From assembly GCF_001267175.1 (NCBI RefSeq), contig NZ_CP012358.1:2231001-2295000 (forward strand): a stretch of DNA of 64,000 nt, read 5' to 3'. A program made the position numbers and the translations under genes. The first letter of the stretch is position 1, and each line of letters begins with the position of its first letter. The stretch comes from Thiopseudomonas alkaliphila (GTDB lineage: Bacteria; Pseudomonadota; Gammaproteobacteria; Pseudomonadales; Pseudomonadaceae). Of this stretch, positions 45,657-56,268 are shown one piece after another. Under the pieces are notes generated by a model that saw nothing but the letters and a program-made list of their open reading frames with translations, searched no databases and was not told the DNA's origin.

Positions 45657-46292
45657 TTAAAAGGGTGCAGGGCAGTGAAAGTTTAGCTGTTCGCCGCTAC
45701 TAGGATGGGTGAAACCAAGATCGGTTGCATGCAAGCACAGCCGTTCATGGGCCGCGATCGCAGCGGGATTGGCATAAAGCTTGTCGCCTAAAATCGGGTG
45801 GCCGAGTGCTTGCATATGCAGGCGTAATTGGTGTGAGCGCCCAGTGTAAGGAATCAGTTCCATACGACAAAAAGTTGGTTGTTGCTCTAAGCAGCGCCAG
45901 AACGTCAGCGCCCGCTTACCTAATATTAAATCAATAATTTGCCGTGGTTTATTCGGTGGATCATAACGCATGGCTAGATCAATATTGCCGGCATTCGATT
46001 GGGGCTGGCCCCAACACAAAGCTTCGTAGCGTTTTAGTGTCTGTCGGTTTTGAAATTGCAGTGACAGTGCACGATGCGCTTCGGGAGTGCGAGCGAGCAC
46101 CATCAAGCCAGTGGTTTCCCAGTCTAAACGGTGCACAATTAAGGCTTCGGGGTAACCATTTTGCTGTAAGCGTAAAATTACGCTGTCTTTATTGTCTTCG
46201 GCTCGGCCCGGAACGGAGAGCAGCAAAGTGGGTTTATTAACCACCATCAACTGTGAGTCGAGATAAACAATAGGTAGATTAGAGAGCGGCAT
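45657..46292 (-). CDS. rluA: RluA-family pseudouridine synthase
   Basis: A 211-residue enzyme with the RluA motif VHRLDWETTGLMVLA, whose aspartate (about 56) is catalytic, and GRSHQLRLHMQALGHPILGDKLY. The short length without an S4 domain fits RluA itself, which modifies 23S rRNA U746 and tRNA U32. It lies downstream of minE on the same strand, 41 bases away, as in Pseudomonas. Confidence 0.9.
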   Translation of the reverse strand: MPLSNLPIVYLDSQLMVVNKPTLLLSVPGRAEDNKDSVILRLQQNGYPEALIVHRLDWETTGLMVLARTPEAHRALSLQFQNRQTLKRYEALCWGQPQSNAGNIDLAMRYDPPNKPRQIIDLILGKRALTFWRCLEQQPTFCRMELIPYTGRSHQLRLHMQALGHPILGDKLYANPAAIAAHERLCLHATDLGFTHPSSGEQLNFHCPAPF

Positions 46293-46333
46293 TCGGCATG
46301 ACCAGTGCCGCTAAGCAGCACTGGACTTCTCTT

Positions 46334-46588
46334 TTAACGATCAGGCAAGGTAACGTTTAGCTCAAGTACTGAGTAATTTTCTTGAGTATCTAAAATCACG
46401 TTCATTTGATCATCATCGATGTGCACGTATTTGCGAATTACAGTCAGCAACTCATCGCGTAATGCTGGCAAATAATCAGGCTGTTCACGTTGCCCACGTT
46501 CATGGGCAACGATAATTTGTAAGCGTTCTTTAGCAATACTAGCTGTAGCAGGCTTTTTTCTGGAACGAAAGAAATTTAGGATGCTCAC
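46334..46588 (-). CDS. minE: Cell division topological specificity factor MinE
   Basis: An 84-residue protein. The N-terminal membrane-targeting and anti-MinCD segment is [31 protein letters not shown]. The C-terminal dimerisation domain contains [18 protein letters not shown]. The start overlaps the minD stop by 4 bases. It drives the pole-to-pole oscillation of MinCD. Confidence 0.97.
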   Translation of the reverse strand: MSILNFFRSRKKPATASIAKERLQIIVAHERGQREQPDYLPALRDELLTVIRKYVHIDDDQMNVILDTQENYSVLELNVTLPDR

Positions 46589-47409
46589 TCTTTACCTCCA
46601 AATAGACGCTGGAGGAAGCCTTTCTTTTCAACTTCCAAGAAACGATGGGGAACTTCTTTACCCAGTAAACGCTCAACGGCATCGCTATAAGCTTGGCCAG
46701 CGTCACTGTCTTCATCAAGAATAACCGGCACCCCTTGGTTAGACGCTTTAAGTACTGCCTGTGACTCAGGAATAACGCCGATCATGCGGATCGAGAGAAT
46801 TTCTTCAACGTCTTCTACACTCAGCATCTCGCCTCTGGCAACCCGCTCAGGGCTGTAGCGAGTGAGTAGTAAGTGCTCGGCAATTGGCTCTAGACCTTCT
46901 TTAGCGCGGCGTGATTTGCTTGAGAGCAAACCAAGCATACGATCAGAGTCACGTACTGAAGAAACTTCAGGGTTGGTGACTACAATCGCCTCATCAGCGA
47001 GGTACATTGCCATTTCTGCGCCTTTTTCAATCCCAGCGGGTGAGTCGCAGATGACATAATCAAATTGCTCGGCGAGCTCAGTGATTACTTTTTCTACACC
47101 TTCAGCGGTTAACGCATCTTTATCACGGGTTTGGCTGGCTGCTAGCACAAAAAGATTTTCTAAGCGTTTATCTTTGATTAAGGCTTGGTTTAGCGTCGCG
47201 TCGCCATTAATCACGTTAATAAAGTCGTAAACTACTCGACGCTCACAGCCCATGATTAAGTCGAGGTTACGTAAACCCACATCAAAGTCGACAATAACGG
47301 TTTTGTGTCCGCGAAGCGCCAAGCCTGTGCCGATCGCTGCGCTAGTAGTAGTTTTACCTACACCGCCTTTACCAGAGGTCACAACGAGAATTTTGCCCAA
47401 GCGAGTCAC
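46585..47409 (-). CDS. minD: Septum site-determining ATPase MinD
   Basis: A 274-residue ParA/MinD ATPase with the deviant Walker [14 protein letters not shown] (12-24), [33 protein letters not shown] and a C-terminal amphipathic helix ([13 protein letters not shown]) for membrane binding. It recruits MinC. It is separated from minC by a 153-base gap and coupled to minE. Confidence 0.97.
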   Translation of the reverse strand: MTRLGKILVVTSGKGGVGKTTTSAAIGTGLALRGHKTVIVDFDVGLRNLDLIMGCERRVVYDFINVINGDATLNQALIKDKRLENLFVLAASQTRDKDALTAEGVEKVITELAEQFDYVICDSPAGIEKGAEMAMYLADEAIVVTNPEVSSVRDSDRMLGLLSSKSRRAKEGLEPIAEHLLLTRYSPERVARGEMLSVEDVEEILSIRMIGVIPESQAVLKASNQGVPVILDEDSDAGQAYSDAVERLLGKEVPHRFLEVEKKGFLQRLFGGKE

Positions 47410-47562
47410 CTTTTAAAAAATAAATAAAAACAAAAATAAGGACTTAAGAATAATAAATCTGTAATAGGTTCCCAGCTTTACTCTTTAGCCACCTACACCA
47501 AAATAAGGCTAGTTATAGAACAGAAAACAACAAATAAGTCAAACTAGCCGCGCAAGTATGCG

Positions 47563-48306
47563 TTAAAGAGCCTGTATTTTCAACAAATTCTCAGCTAAAG
47601 CAATGCTGCAAGACTCGCCCCATAACGGATCATTTTTTAGGTCTTCTGCTACTTTGTAGTGACCAGCAATTGATAGCAGCTCGGCTGCCATTTGTTGGCA
47701 GAAAATCATGCTACGAGTATCGCCTTTAACACCAGCCAATGCACGCCCACGTAAAGGGCCATAGACATGAATATGACCATCGGCCAAAATTTCGGCTCCA
47801 GCACTGACTGCCGCCAGTACAATCAGATCCGCGCCTTCAGCGTAAATTTGCTGGCCGCTACGGATTGGCTGGGTAATTAGCTTGGTTGGACGACAGTTGT
47901 CACTGGTTTCTGCAGGCTCTGGTTCAGCTATCGGCGCAGGGGGTTCGGCTTTGGTTTCTGTCGTGTGTTCAGCGCCCGGTTGATTTATGATAGCCACACC
48001 CAATTGTTTGGCTTGTTGTTGAATTTGCGGTTGTTGTGCTTTAACTCCGATAACTTGCAGGCCATGGTTGTGGCATAGGGTTATCAGGTTTTGCAGCCTA
48101 AAGTCGGTGGCGAGGTTTTCCAACAGGTTTAGATTCAGCACAATGGGGGCATCAACAAAAAACTGCGGTGCTTGGCTGATATGTGCAGCCAGTTGTGTTT
48201 CCAGCTTAGTGAGATCGTACTCTGTTAGTTCAAGTACCGTAAGAGAAAGCATGCTGCCTTTCAGTTGGAATAGGGCAGGCTCTGAATGACTAGAAGACGG
48301 GCTCAT
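47563..48306 (-). CDS. minC: Septum site-determining protein MinC
   Basis: Inhibitor of FtsZ assembly, 247 residues from ATG 48306 (MSPSSSHSEPALFQLKGSML). The N-terminal FtsZ-inhibitory domain runs to about 110. A P/E/T-rich linker follows (HTTETKAEPPAPIAEPEPAE). The C-terminal beta-helix has the MinD-binding surface (GAEILADGHIHVYGPLRGRALAG). I chose this start by similarity to P. aeruginosa MinC, since no strong ribosome site is visible. A longer frame from 48402 adds 32 residues without family support. Confidence 0.94.
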   Translation of the reverse strand: MSPSSSHSEPALFQLKGSMLSLTVLELTEYDLTKLETQLAAHISQAPQFFVDAPIVLNLNLLENLATDFRLQNLITLCHNHGLQVIGVKAQQPQIQQQAKQLGVAIINQPGAEHTTETKAEPPAPIAEPEPAETSDNCRPTKLITQPIRSGQQIYAEGADLIVLAAVSAGAEILADGHIHVYGPLRGRALAGVKGDTRSMIFCQQMAAELLSIAGHYKVAEDLKNDPLWGESCSIALAENLLKIQAL

Positions 48307-48506
48307 GGGATGTATATCGATCCAAACAGATAGAGAGAAAACTAGGGCATCTAGTAGATAGTGGGCACATGCTACTGTATTTTCGTGACAAATTGCAGTC
48401 ACCCACGGGATAAATATCGAGTCAACTATTGAGGCTAAAATGCAGCATTGGTTGCAAGTAACAGTAAGATTTAGCGTCGATAGAGATTAAAGAGAGAGTG
48501 AAAAAT

Positions 48507-49421
48507 ATGGAAACCTTAAGGTTTCAGCGGGCATTTTTGCACCCCAAGTATTGGTTGCTGTGGTTAGGGTTAGGTTTGCTCTGGCTGACGGTGCAGTTGC
48601 CTTATGCGTTGCTGCGACACTTGGCTAAAGTGGTTGGCTGGGTATTGTATTTAATAGCAGGTAAGCGGCGGCGAATTATTCAGCGCAATCTTGCGTTGTG
48701 CTTTCCGGAGTTGAGCTTTGCCGAGCGGCAGCGCTTAGTGCGGCAAAACTTTAGCGAAATGGGTATGGCCTTATTTGAAATGGCCATGAGTTGGTGGTGG
48801 CCAAAACCCCGTTTGGCTAAGTTATTGACGGTGCAAGGGCTAGAACATTTACAGCAAGCGGCAGCTAATCAGCAAGGGGTAATTTTAATGGCTGCGCATC
48901 GCACCAGTTTAGAAATAGGTGCCGCGTTACTGGGACAGTTGCATACTATTGATGGCATGTATCGACAGCATAAGAATCCGCTGTTTGATTATGTGCAGCG
49001 TCAGGGGCGCGAGCGACATAATGCTGATGCCACCGCAATTGAGCGTGATGATGTGCGCGGTATGCTCAAAGTGTTACGTAAAGGTCGTGCGATCTGGTAT
49101 GCACCGGATCAAGATTATGGCCGTAAACAAAGTCTGTTTGTGCCGTTATTTGGTATTCCCGCAGCGACTGTGACGGCTACCAGCAAGTTTGCTAAGTTAG
49201 GCAAAGCCATCGTCATTCCTATGCGTCAGGCACGTACTGAGCATGGCTACAGTATAACGATAGAGCCACCGCTAACAGACTTTCCAGGAGCTGATGATTA
49301 CGCTGATTGTCTGCGGATTAACCAGTGGGTAGAGTCAGTGATTAAAGAGCATCCTGAGCAGTATTTATGGGCTCACCGCCGCTTTAAAACACGCCCAGCG
49401 GGAGAAGCCAAGCTGTATTAA
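48507..49421 (+). CDS. lpxL: Lipid A biosynthesis acyltransferase (LpxL/HtrB family)
   Basis: Inner-membrane enzyme that adds a secondary acyl chain to lipid A. About 304 residues from ATG 48507 (METLRFQRAFLHPKYW). It has an N-terminal transmembrane helix (YWLLWLGLGLLWL) and the catalytic HX4E motif HRTSLE (about 131-136). Further blocks are WYAPDQDYGRKQSLFVPLFG and ATVTATSKFAKLG, typical of LpxL/LpxM. A GTG at 48498 lies inside the GAGAGAG ribosome site. It is divergent from minC, as in Pseudomonas. Confidence 0.92.
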   Translation: METLRFQRAFLHPKYWLLWLGLGLLWLTVQLPYALLRHLAKVVGWVLYLIAGKRRRIIQRNLALCFPELSFAERQRLVRQNFSEMGMALFEMAMSWWWPKPRLAKLLTVQGLEHLQQAAANQQGVILMAAHRTSLEIGAALLGQLHTIDGMYRQHKNPLFDYVQRQGRERHNADATAIERDDVRGMLKVLRKGRAIWYAPDQDYGRKQSLFVPLFGIPAATVTATSKFAKLGKAIVIPMRQARTEHGYSITIEPPLTDFPGADDYADCLRINQWVESVIKEHPEQYLWAHRRFKTRPAGEAKLY

Positions 49422-49452
49422 TTTAGCTGATGTAAACGCTAAGGAGGCTGTG

Positions 49453-50622
49453 ATGAACTGTACAGGAAGTACCTTACACACCAAACAAGGGGTCACTGCG
49501 CTAATTCTCTCGGGTGGGGGTGCTCGAGCGGCTTATCAAGTTGGCGTGTTGCAGGCGATTGCGCAGTGGTTAAGGCAACCTGAGCAGAATCCTTTCCCAG
49601 TGATTTTAGGTACCTCAGCCGGAGCGATTAATGCCTTAGGACTGGCTTGTAATGCTCAGCACTTTAGTCAAGGCGTGGCCAAGTTGAGCGAGGTTTGGCA
49701 GCAACTGGCTTCGCAGCAGATTTATCGTACCGACTGGCTTGGGGTGTTGTCACAGGCAACAAGCTTTATCTGGCAACACCTGTTGGGACGTGGTGATCAG
49801 CGTTGTGGCATGGCACTACTGGATAATCGTCCGTTAATGGATTTTCTGCAGCAGCAGTTAGATTTATCAAAAATTGAAGGAGCGCTAACATCTAAGGCAT
49901 TGTTAGCGGTTGGCGTAACTGCCTTTGCGTATGGCGCTGGGCAATCGGTGACTTTCTATCAGAGCCAGCAGATCAGTAAAAGCTGGCAGCGCCATCGACG
50001 TATTGGTACTCCGCAGTCGCTTACTTATCAGCACTTAATGGCCAGCACTGCCATTCCTTTATTTTTTGCCCCGGTGGCCTTAGCCGGTGATCATTATGGC
50101 GATGGTGCACTGCGTCAAGTAGCGCCGATAAGTCCTGCATTACATTTAGGGGCCAATCGGGTGTTAGTCATTGGGGTGGGAAATCCTGAAGAACTGAGTG
50201 ATCAGCTAACCAAACCACCGTCGTTAGCCCAGGTAGCCGGCCAGCTACTTAACAGCACCTTTACTGACAATCTGGAAAATGATTTAGAGAGTTTGTTACG
50301 GGTTAATCAGTTTGCACAGTTGTTTTCAAGCTCAAAGGTTGCACAACAGCAAGCACCGGGCTGGGAATTGGCGGCGCAGCCGGTTGATGTGTGTGTGATT
50401 AGTCCCAGTCAAAACCTAGATGCGATCGCAATTCAATATCGTCGACATTTGCCGGCAGCTTTGCGTCCATTCTTAAGTGGAACAGGGGCCAGCCAGGCCG
50501 GAGGCGGAGGGATTTTAAGTTATCTATTGTTTGAAGCTGAATATTGTCGTCAGCTGATGGCATTGGGCTATGCCGATGCCCAAGCACAGCAGCAGACGAT
50601 TAAGGCTTTTTTGTATTGCTAA
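49453..50622 (+). CDS. Patatin-like phospholipase (RssA type)
   Basis: About 389 residues. The patatin domain shows the oxyanion loop SGGGARAAYQVGVLQAI (about 21-37), the nucleophile serine in LGTSAGAINALG (about 56) and the catalytic aspartate in YGDGALRQ. These form a Ser-Asp dyad hydrolase of lipids. The long C-terminal part with GTGASQAGGGG is less conserved. The start follows AAGGAGG by 5 bases; the GTG at 49450 is also possible. It is convergent with mlaA 6 bases away. Confidence 0.88.
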   Translation: MNCTGSTLHTKQGVTALILSGGGARAAYQVGVLQAIAQWLRQPEQNPFPVILGTSAGAINALGLACNAQHFSQGVAKLSEVWQQLASQQIYRTDWLGVLSQATSFIWQHLLGRGDQRCGMALLDNRPLMDFLQQQLDLSKIEGALTSKALLAVGVTAFAYGAGQSVTFYQSQQISKSWQRHRRIGTPQSLTYQHLMASTAIPLFFAPVALAGDHYGDGALRQVAPISPALHLGANRVLVIGVGNPEELSDQLTKPPSLAQVAGQLLNSTFTDNLENDLESLLRVNQFAQLFSSSKVAQQQAPGWELAAQPVDVCVISPSQNLDAIAIQYRRHLPAALRPFLSGTGASQAGGGGILSYLLFEAEYCRQLMALGYADAQAQQQTIKAFLYC

Positions 50623-50628
50623 AGCGTG

Positions 50629-51423
50629 CTACTCGGCAATTTGCAGCTCACGGGCTTTGGTGTATACATAGCGAATTTGCTCGTACTCAAAGGGTGAGTT
50701 GAGCTGACCGTAGCGCATATTGGTGGTGTAGCGTTTGTCCACGCCTTCTAAAACATAAATTTCTGGGTGTCGCTTGGATTCTTTGGCGACATTGAGCGCA
50801 TTGACATAGTTTTCAAGGCTATAGTCAGAGACTAACCCAGTGGTATCACGCAGGTTAGAAGGGCCTAAAAATGGCAACATTAAATAAGGGCCATGGGGTA
50901 CGCCATAAAAGCCAAGGGTTTGGCCAAAGTCTTCTTTTTGTTTTGGCAGTCCCATTTTGCTCGCAGGATCCCATAAGCCGCCAATCCCAAAGGTGGTATT
51001 AAATAAAAAGCGTGCGGTAGAGTTCATGGCTCGCTTGCCTTTGAACTGCAGCAAACTGTTGACTAAGGTGGGAATCTCACCCAAGTTACTAAAGAAATTA
51101 CTCACCCCTGAGCGTACCGGTTTAGGGGTAATAAACACGTAACCCTTCATAATTGGCAAATAGACCCACTGATCAAAACGATAGTTAAAGTGGTAAATTC
51201 TCCGGTTAATCCCCTCCAGAGGGTCTGAGACATACTCCAGTGCAGCAAAGGTTGAGCGTTCGAACTCATCTTGCTCGGTGCTGTTATTAAAGGTTAGATG
51301 CTGCAGGGGATCAATAAAACCATCTTCATCAACTTGTAAAGGCTGGGCATAACTTAGGTTAACACCGCAGCTAAGCGCTAGGCTGAGTGAGAAGGCTAGG
51401 GTAAGTGAATGATTACTTGGCAT
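50629..51423 (-). CDS. mlaA: MlaA (VacJ) outer-membrane phospholipid-transport protein
   Basis: Removes phospholipids from the outer leaflet of the outer membrane as part of the Mla pathway. About 264 residues from ATG 51423 (MPSNHSLTLAFSLSLAL). MlaA signatures are DPLEGINRRIYHFNYRFDQW, NFFSNLGEIPTLVNSLLQ, FLFNTTFGIGGLWDPA and DFGQTLGFYGVPHGPYLMLPFLGPS. The signal region contains ALSC, a weak lipobox, or alternatively SYAQ for signal peptidase I. It overlaps the upstream hydrolase gene by 11 bases. The rest of the Mla system is not in the window. Confidence 0.93.
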   Translation of the reverse strand: MPSNHSLTLAFSLSLALSCGVNLSYAQPLQVDEDGFIDPLQHLTFNNSTEQDEFERSTFAALEYVSDPLEGINRRIYHFNYRFDQWVYLPIMKGYVFITPKPVRSGVSNFFSNLGEIPTLVNSLLQFKGKRAMNSTARFLFNTTFGIGGLWDPASKMGLPKQKEDFGQTLGFYGVPHGPYLMLPFLGPSNLRDTTGLVSDYSLENYVNALNVAKESKRHPEIYVLEGVDKRYTTNMRYGQLNSPFEYEQIRYVYTKARELQIAE

Positions 51424-52723
51424 AGCCCAAAAACTCCAGCATATGGTTAGCATTGACTTTATAGGTGAGGTTACCAAGGTGCCCGCCATTGGGGTACAGG
51501 TATAATCGTTCGTTAAACGTTTGGCGTAAAAAGCCTAGATCACCTTTGGTTAAAATGGGGTCATTGGCGTTGTGCATCACGGCAATATGCGAGCTGTTGG
51601 CCAAATAATCTTGTAGCGCTGGCAAGCTGGCTTGGGCGATTAAGTCGTCAAGGTTGCTGCCATTGTGTTTAATTTGCCAAAACGGTAGTAACTGTTGGTG
51701 CAAATAACATTCAAAGTTACACACAATCGCTTTCTTAAGAAAGGGGGTCAGGCTAGTGCTGTCGGTGATACGGGCATTCAGTGGAGTTATAAGGCCGCGG
51801 CGATTAATTAGGTCTGAAGTAAAGCTAATGTCGGCGGCAAATAAGCGAAACTGACTGCCAATGAGCATTGCCATATCGGCATTGCTGAGGCGTTGCGATG
51901 ACTTTTGAAAATCATACAAAACTGCCTGGCTAAAATCTAAGTGGCCACGGTTTTGAAAGAATTGCGTCAGCTTTTCTAGCAGTAGGTCATAAAAGCTTTG
52001 GGATTGATCATTTTTCTCTAGCTTCACCTCAACCATACGGTCAAGGTTATGCACCGATGCATACAGGTTGACTGGCGGATTAATCAGCAGAGTGCGCTTG
52101 AAGTTAAACAATTGTTTACGCTGATCTAATTTATCCACAAAGGCGGCTTCTAGTGCGCCAAGACTATAGCCGGTCAAGTAGTAGTCGGTGACGGGTAAAT
52201 CTTCTTGTTGCCACTGAATATGCTGCATTACCCGATAAATATCTTTGGCGTCTAAAGGGGTGAAGCCAGGAGTGGCATATTCTGCAGCGCTAGCAATAAA
52301 GTCATAGCTAGTAGGTGATGAAATTTGTACCACATGGAAGCCAGCGCCATAGAACAGCATTTTTAAATATTCCATGGAGGTGGCACTAAAGTGTGCCCCG
52401 GTCCCTGCAATAACAAAAATCAGTGGTGCTGGATGGTCTTGTTTGGCTAGTCGATAGGTAAAGTTCTTCACAGGCCAAAAGTTTTTCGGCAGCTTGTTTT
52501 CTCGTTCAGGCTGCAAGCGGAGGGTGTAATCTTTTTGCTTAATCGACACGTAATCAGGCAATTCTGGCATTAGCTGGGTCGGTGTCCCGGCAATGGTGGC
52601 GCTAAACGGATTCATCAGCGGAAAGCCATAGCTTTGCGCATCTAATTCTTTAACTGCCGCGCATAGCGACAAGCTAGTTAAGCTGAGAACTAGGCTCAAG
52701 CAGATAGAAAGCAATTGGGGCAT
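51413..52723 (-). CDS. Secreted alpha/beta-hydrolase fold protein
   Basis: A 436-residue protein with a signal peptide (LLSICLSLVLSLTSLSLCAA). The alpha/beta-hydrolase nucleophile elbow is YLTGYSLGALEAAF (serine near residue 184). FVIAGTGAHFSAT is the oxyanion region and HNANDPIL..GGHLGNL is the likely Asp and His region. In Pseudomonas this family occurs next to mlaA and is often labelled only as hypothetical or, misleadingly, as serine/threonine kinase. The overlap with mlaA suggests an envelope lipid role; this is inference. Confidence 0.75.
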   Translation of the reverse strand: MPQLLSICLSLVLSLTSLSLCAAVKELDAQSYGFPLMNPFSATIAGTPTQLMPELPDYVSIKQKDYTLRLQPERENKLPKNFWPVKNFTYRLAKQDHPAPLIFVIAGTGAHFSATSMEYLKMLFYGAGFHVVQISSPTSYDFIASAAEYATPGFTPLDAKDIYRVMQHIQWQQEDLPVTDYYLTGYSLGALEAAFVDKLDQRKQLFNFKRTLLINPPVNLYASVHNLDRMVEVKLEKNDQSQSFYDLLLEKLTQFFQNRGHLDFSQAVLYDFQKSSQRLSNADMAMLIGSQFRLFAADISFTSDLINRRGLITPLNARITDSTSLTPFLKKAIVCNFECYLHQQLLPFWQIKHNGSNLDDLIAQASLPALQDYLANSSHIAVMHNANDPILTKGDLGFLRQTFNERLYLYPNGGHLGNLTYKVNANHMLEFLGYAK

Positions 52724-52831
52724 AACATTCCCTGATTAAGAGTCATTAAAACGTGGCTAAGCATAAGGTGCATGCAGGGTAAAACCAAGTGGCCAGCGGG
52801 GATTTTCTGAGCATAAAAGTGGTTAAGAGTT

Positions 52832-52863
52832 CAAAAAAATGGCGCTCTGAAAAGAGCGCCATG
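52832..52863 (-). terminator. Terminator of metG
   Basis: TGGCGCTCT / AGAGCGCCA stem with a GAAA-type loop. On the minus strand it is followed by a run of T. It begins 17 bases after the metG stop. Confidence 0.9.
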
Positions 52864-52879
52864 ATTGTTCGACTGTTGC

Positions 52880-54928
52880 TTACATCACCCGTTGACCAGG
52901 AATTGCACCAGCATCTGGGCTAAGTAGGTAAATTTCTTTACCACCAGGGCCGGCTGCTAACACCATACCTTCCGATACCCCAAACTTCATTTTACGTGGT
53001 GCAAGGTTAGCCACATACAGCGTGAGGCGGCCTTCAAGGGCTTTAGGGTCAGGGTAGGCACTTTTGATACCAGAGAATACATTGCGCTTAACGCCGCCTA
53101 AATCCAGTGTCAGTTGCAGTAGCTTATCAGCGCCTTCGACAAAATCAGCACGCTCAATTAGGGCAATTCGCAAGTCCACCGCGGCAAAAGCATCAAAGTT
53201 GATTTCTGCAGCTAACGGCTCTTTTTCTAGCTCACCGTTACCAGCGACTTGTAGATCAATATCGGTGCTGGTTTCGAGTAAGTCTTCTTTAGAAGACTGA
53301 ATTAAGGCATCAATATCTTTTTGTTCCATACGAGTTAACAGCGGCTTAAATGGATTGAGCTGATGGTTAACCAAGGTGGTTGAGTAATCATTCCAGCTTA
53401 AGGGGGCTACGTTTAAGAAAATTTCAGCGTCGCTGGCCAATTGCGGCAGTACCGGTTTTAGCAGAATAATCAGCTGGCGGAATAGGTTAATTCCCAGTGA
53501 GCAAATCGCCTGCACTTCATCCTGTTTGCCTTCTTGCTTATTAAGTGCCCAAGGTGCTTTGTCTGCAATATAGGCGTTGGCCTGGTCAGCCAGTGCCATA
53601 ATTTCCCGCATGGCTTTAGAAAAATCACGGGCTTCATAGCAAGCTGCTACTGAATCAGCTGCTTTGGCAAAATTGGCACTGAGTTCAGGCTGATCGGCGC
53701 CAAGTGATAGAACGCCTTGATTGCCTTTGTGGATAAAGCCGGCACAACGGCTGGCAATATTGACTACCTTGCCGACCAAGTCGGAGTTAACTTTTTGAAT
53801 AAAGTCTTCAAGATTTAAGTCTAGATCTTCCACGCCGCGGGTTAGTTTAGAGGCATAGTAGTAGCGTAAATACTCAGGTTGTAAGTGTTTAAGGTAAGTG
53901 CGTGCCTTGATAAAAGTACCGCGGGATTTAGACATTTTAGCGCCGTTCACGGTTAGGTAGCCGTGTACGTTAATTGCGGTTGGTTTACGGTATCCAGCAC
54001 CTTCAAGCATCGCTGGCCAAAATAAAGCGTGGAAGTTAACAATGTCTTTACCGATAAAGTGGTACAGCTCAGCGGTTGAATCTGGATTCCAGTAGCTATC
54101 AAAGTCTAGGCTTGGCGTGCGAGCGCACAGGTTTTTAAAGCTGGCCATATAGCCAATGGGGGCATCTAACCAGACATAGAAAAACTTATTTGGCGCACCT
54201 GGAATTTCAAAGCCAAAATACGGAGCATCGCGAGAAATATCCCACTCCTGTAGGCCACTATCTAGCCACTCGGCTAATTTGTTAGCTACTGAGTCTTGCA
54301 ATGTGCCACTGCGGGTCCAACTTTTTAGCATGGCTTCAAAGTCAGGCAGCTTAAAGAAAAAGTGCTCAGAGTCTTTTAGTACCGGGGTGGCGCCAGAAAT
54401 AGCTGAATACGGATCTTTTAAGTCAGTGGGGTGGTAAGTGGCGCCACATTTTTCACAGTTATCCCCGTACTGATCGGGAGTCGCACATTTAGGGCAAGTA
54501 CCTTTAATAAAGCGGTCAGCCAAAAACATGCCCTTATCGGGATCAAAATACTGGGTGACATTACGGCTGGCAATATGGCCATTGGCTTTTAGCTTGCCGT
54601 AAATGAGCTCGGACAGCTCTTTGTTTTCAGGGCTGTGAGTGGTGTAGAAATTATCAAACTTAATTAAAAAGTCAGAAAAATCGGCTTCATGCTCGGCATG
54701 CATAGCATCGATCAGTTGTTGTGGGGTAATGCCTTCTTTTTCTGCCCGCAACATAATCGCAGAGCCATGGGCGTCATCGGCGCAAATATACATGCACTCG
54801 TGACCACGCATTTTCTGGAAACGAACCCAGATGTCAGTTTGGATATATTCCAACATGTGACCGAGGTGAATCGAACCGTTGGCGTAAGGCAGGGCACTAG
54901 TAACAAGGATTTTGCGAGTTTCGCTCAT
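52880..54928 (-). CDS. metG: Methionyl-tRNA synthetase
   Basis: Class I synthetase of 682 residues. HIGH is seen as [13 protein letters not shown] (about 18-30). The zinc knuckle is [18 protein letters not shown] (about 144-161). KMSKS is [11 protein letters not shown] near 333. A C-terminal EMAPII-like tRNA-binding/dimerisation domain (about 580-682) contains [20 protein letters not shown]. It is divergent from apbC, the conserved order in Pseudomonas and E. coli. Confidence 0.98.
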   Translation of the reverse strand: MSETRKILVTSALPYANGSIHLGHMLEYIQTDIWVRFQKMRGHECMYICADDAHGSAIMLRAEKEGITPQQLIDAMHAEHEADFSDFLIKFDNFYTTHSPENKELSELIYGKLKANGHIASRNVTQYFDPDKGMFLADRFIKGTCPKCATPDQYGDNCEKCGATYHPTDLKDPYSAISGATPVLKDSEHFFFKLPDFEAMLKSWTRSGTLQDSVANKLAEWLDSGLQEWDISRDAPYFGFEIPGAPNKFFYVWLDAPIGYMASFKNLCARTPSLDFDSYWNPDSTAELYHFIGKDIVNFHALFWPAMLEGAGYRKPTAINVHGYLTVNGAKMSKSRGTFIKARTYLKHLQPEYLRYYYASKLTRGVEDLDLNLEDFIQKVNSDLVGKVVNIASRCAGFIHKGNQGVLSLGADQPELSANFAKAADSVAACYEARDFSKAMREIMALADQANAYIADKAPWALNKQEGKQDEVQAICSLGINLFRQLIILLKPVLPQLASDAEIFLNVAPLSWNDYSTTLVNHQLNPFKPLLTRMEQKDIDALIQSSKEDLLETSTDIDLQVAGNGELEKEPLAAEINFDAFAAVDLRIALIERADFVEGADKLLQLTLDLGGVKRNVFSGIKSAYPDPKALEGRLTLYVANLAPRKMKFGVSEGMVLAAGPGGKEIYLLSPDAGAIPGQRVM

Positions 54929-55134
54929 AGCTTATCTTCAATAAAAACGGTGAATGGAAACGAGTCACTATATAGTTAACCGGTGGTTTTTGCATCTTTG
55001 TCGAGCACCCTGCCGTGAGAGGCTTGGCTTAAATGCCAGACTTAACAGCTAATCAAGTTTGTACAATAGCAGGCAGCTTACTGGGTTATTTGCGTTACCA
55101 TAGAGCCAGTGTATTTTACCAATGAGAGGTGCTT

Positions 55135-56211
55135 ATGAGTATTACGCGTGAACAGATCGAGCAAGCGCTTAGTCAGCTGACTGACCCTAATACCGGGCTA
55201 GATCCAATCACTAGCGGCAGTGTTAAGCAAATTGAGCTCCAGGGAGCAAGGGTAAACGTTGAGATTGAGCTTAACTACGCGGCTGATTTGTTTCGTCCCG
55301 GTTGGGCGCAAATGCTGCAAATGAGTTTAGAGGCAGTTGATGGTGTGGAGCAGGCAGAGGTTAGCGTCAACTCAGTGATTCCACGTTTTCAGGCGGCGAA
55401 AGAAAATCCTGCGTTAGCTTCGGTAAAAAATATTATTGCTGTGGCTTCTGGTAAAGGTGGTGTGGGGAAATCAACGACTGCAGCTAACTTGGCGTTAGCT
55501 TTAGCCCGTGAAGGGGCTAAGGTTGGTATCTTAGATGCCGATATTTATGGGCCAAGCTTAGGTTTAATGTTTGGGGTAAAGCCCAATACTCGACCAGAAA
55601 CCATTGAGCAGAAGTTTTTTGTGCCCATTACCGCCCATGGCGTAAAAGTTATGTCGATGGCATTTTTAACTACCGATGACACGCCTATGGTATGGCGAGG
55701 GCCAATGGCCTCAGGCGCATTACTGCAGCTAATTACTCAAACAGCGTGGGGTGAGCTGGATTATTTAGTGGTGGATATGCCACCGGGTACCGGAGATATT
55801 CAGTTGACCTTAGCGCAACAGGTGCCAGTAGCCGGTGCAGTGATTGTCACTACGCCGCAAGATATTGCCTTAATTGATGCCCGTAAAGGGATTGAAATGT
55901 TTGCTAAGGTCAATATTCCAGTACTGGGTGTGGTAGAAAATATGGCCATGCATGTGTGCTCTAACTGTGGGCATATTGAGCATTTATTTGGCGAGGGGGG
56001 CGGAGTTAAGCTGGCCGAAGGGTATAACGTTGAATTGCTGGCCTCGTTACCTTTATCTGCAGCGATTCGTTTGCAAGGCGATGCAGGGCAACCGATTGCT
56101 GGCGCTGATAGCGAAAGCCAAATCGCCATGATTTATCAGCAATTAGCACGCCGAGTTGGCGCAGAAGTGGCGCGTAAAGAGATTAAGTTTCCCGAAATTA
56201 CTATTGCTTAA
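55135..56211 (+). CDS. apbC: Iron-sulfur cluster carrier ATPase ApbC (Mrp)
   Basis: About 358 residues. An N-terminal DUF59/MIP18-like domain (1-90) is followed by an Mrp/NBP35 ATPase domain with the deviant Walker [16 protein letters not shown] (about 105), ILDADIYGPSLG and the cluster-binding CxxC in HVCSNCGHIEHLFG. It transfers Fe-S clusters to apoproteins. I chose the ATG at 55135 (MSITREQIEQAL); the upstream GTG at 55129 overlaps the ribosome site GAGAGGTG. It ends in a symmetric terminator. Confidence 0.95.
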   Translation: MSITREQIEQALSQLTDPNTGLDPITSGSVKQIELQGARVNVEIELNYAADLFRPGWAQMLQMSLEAVDGVEQAEVSVNSVIPRFQAAKENPALASVKNIIAVASGKGGVGKSTTAANLALALAREGAKVGILDADIYGPSLGLMFGVKPNTRPETIEQKFFVPITAHGVKVMSMAFLTTDDTPMVWRGPMASGALLQLITQTAWGELDYLVVDMPPGTGDIQLTLAQQVPVAGAVIVTTPQDIALIDARKGIEMFAKVNIPVLGVVENMAMHVCSNCGHIEHLFGEGGGVKLAEGYNVELLASLPLSAAIRLQGDAGQPIAGADSESQIAMIYQQLARRVGAEVARKEIKFPEITIA

Positions 56212-56227
56212 GCAAATTTTAGGCAAG

Positions 56228-56256
56228 AAAAAACCCGCTAAAAAGCGGGTTTTTTC
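56228..56256. terminator. Bidirectional terminator between apbC and the cold-shock gene
   Basis: AAAAAACCCGCT / AGCGGGTTTTTT palindrome with a short AAAA loop and A and T tracts on both sides. It serves the two convergent genes. Confidence 0.9.
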
Positions 56257-56268
56257 ACAGCTATCGAA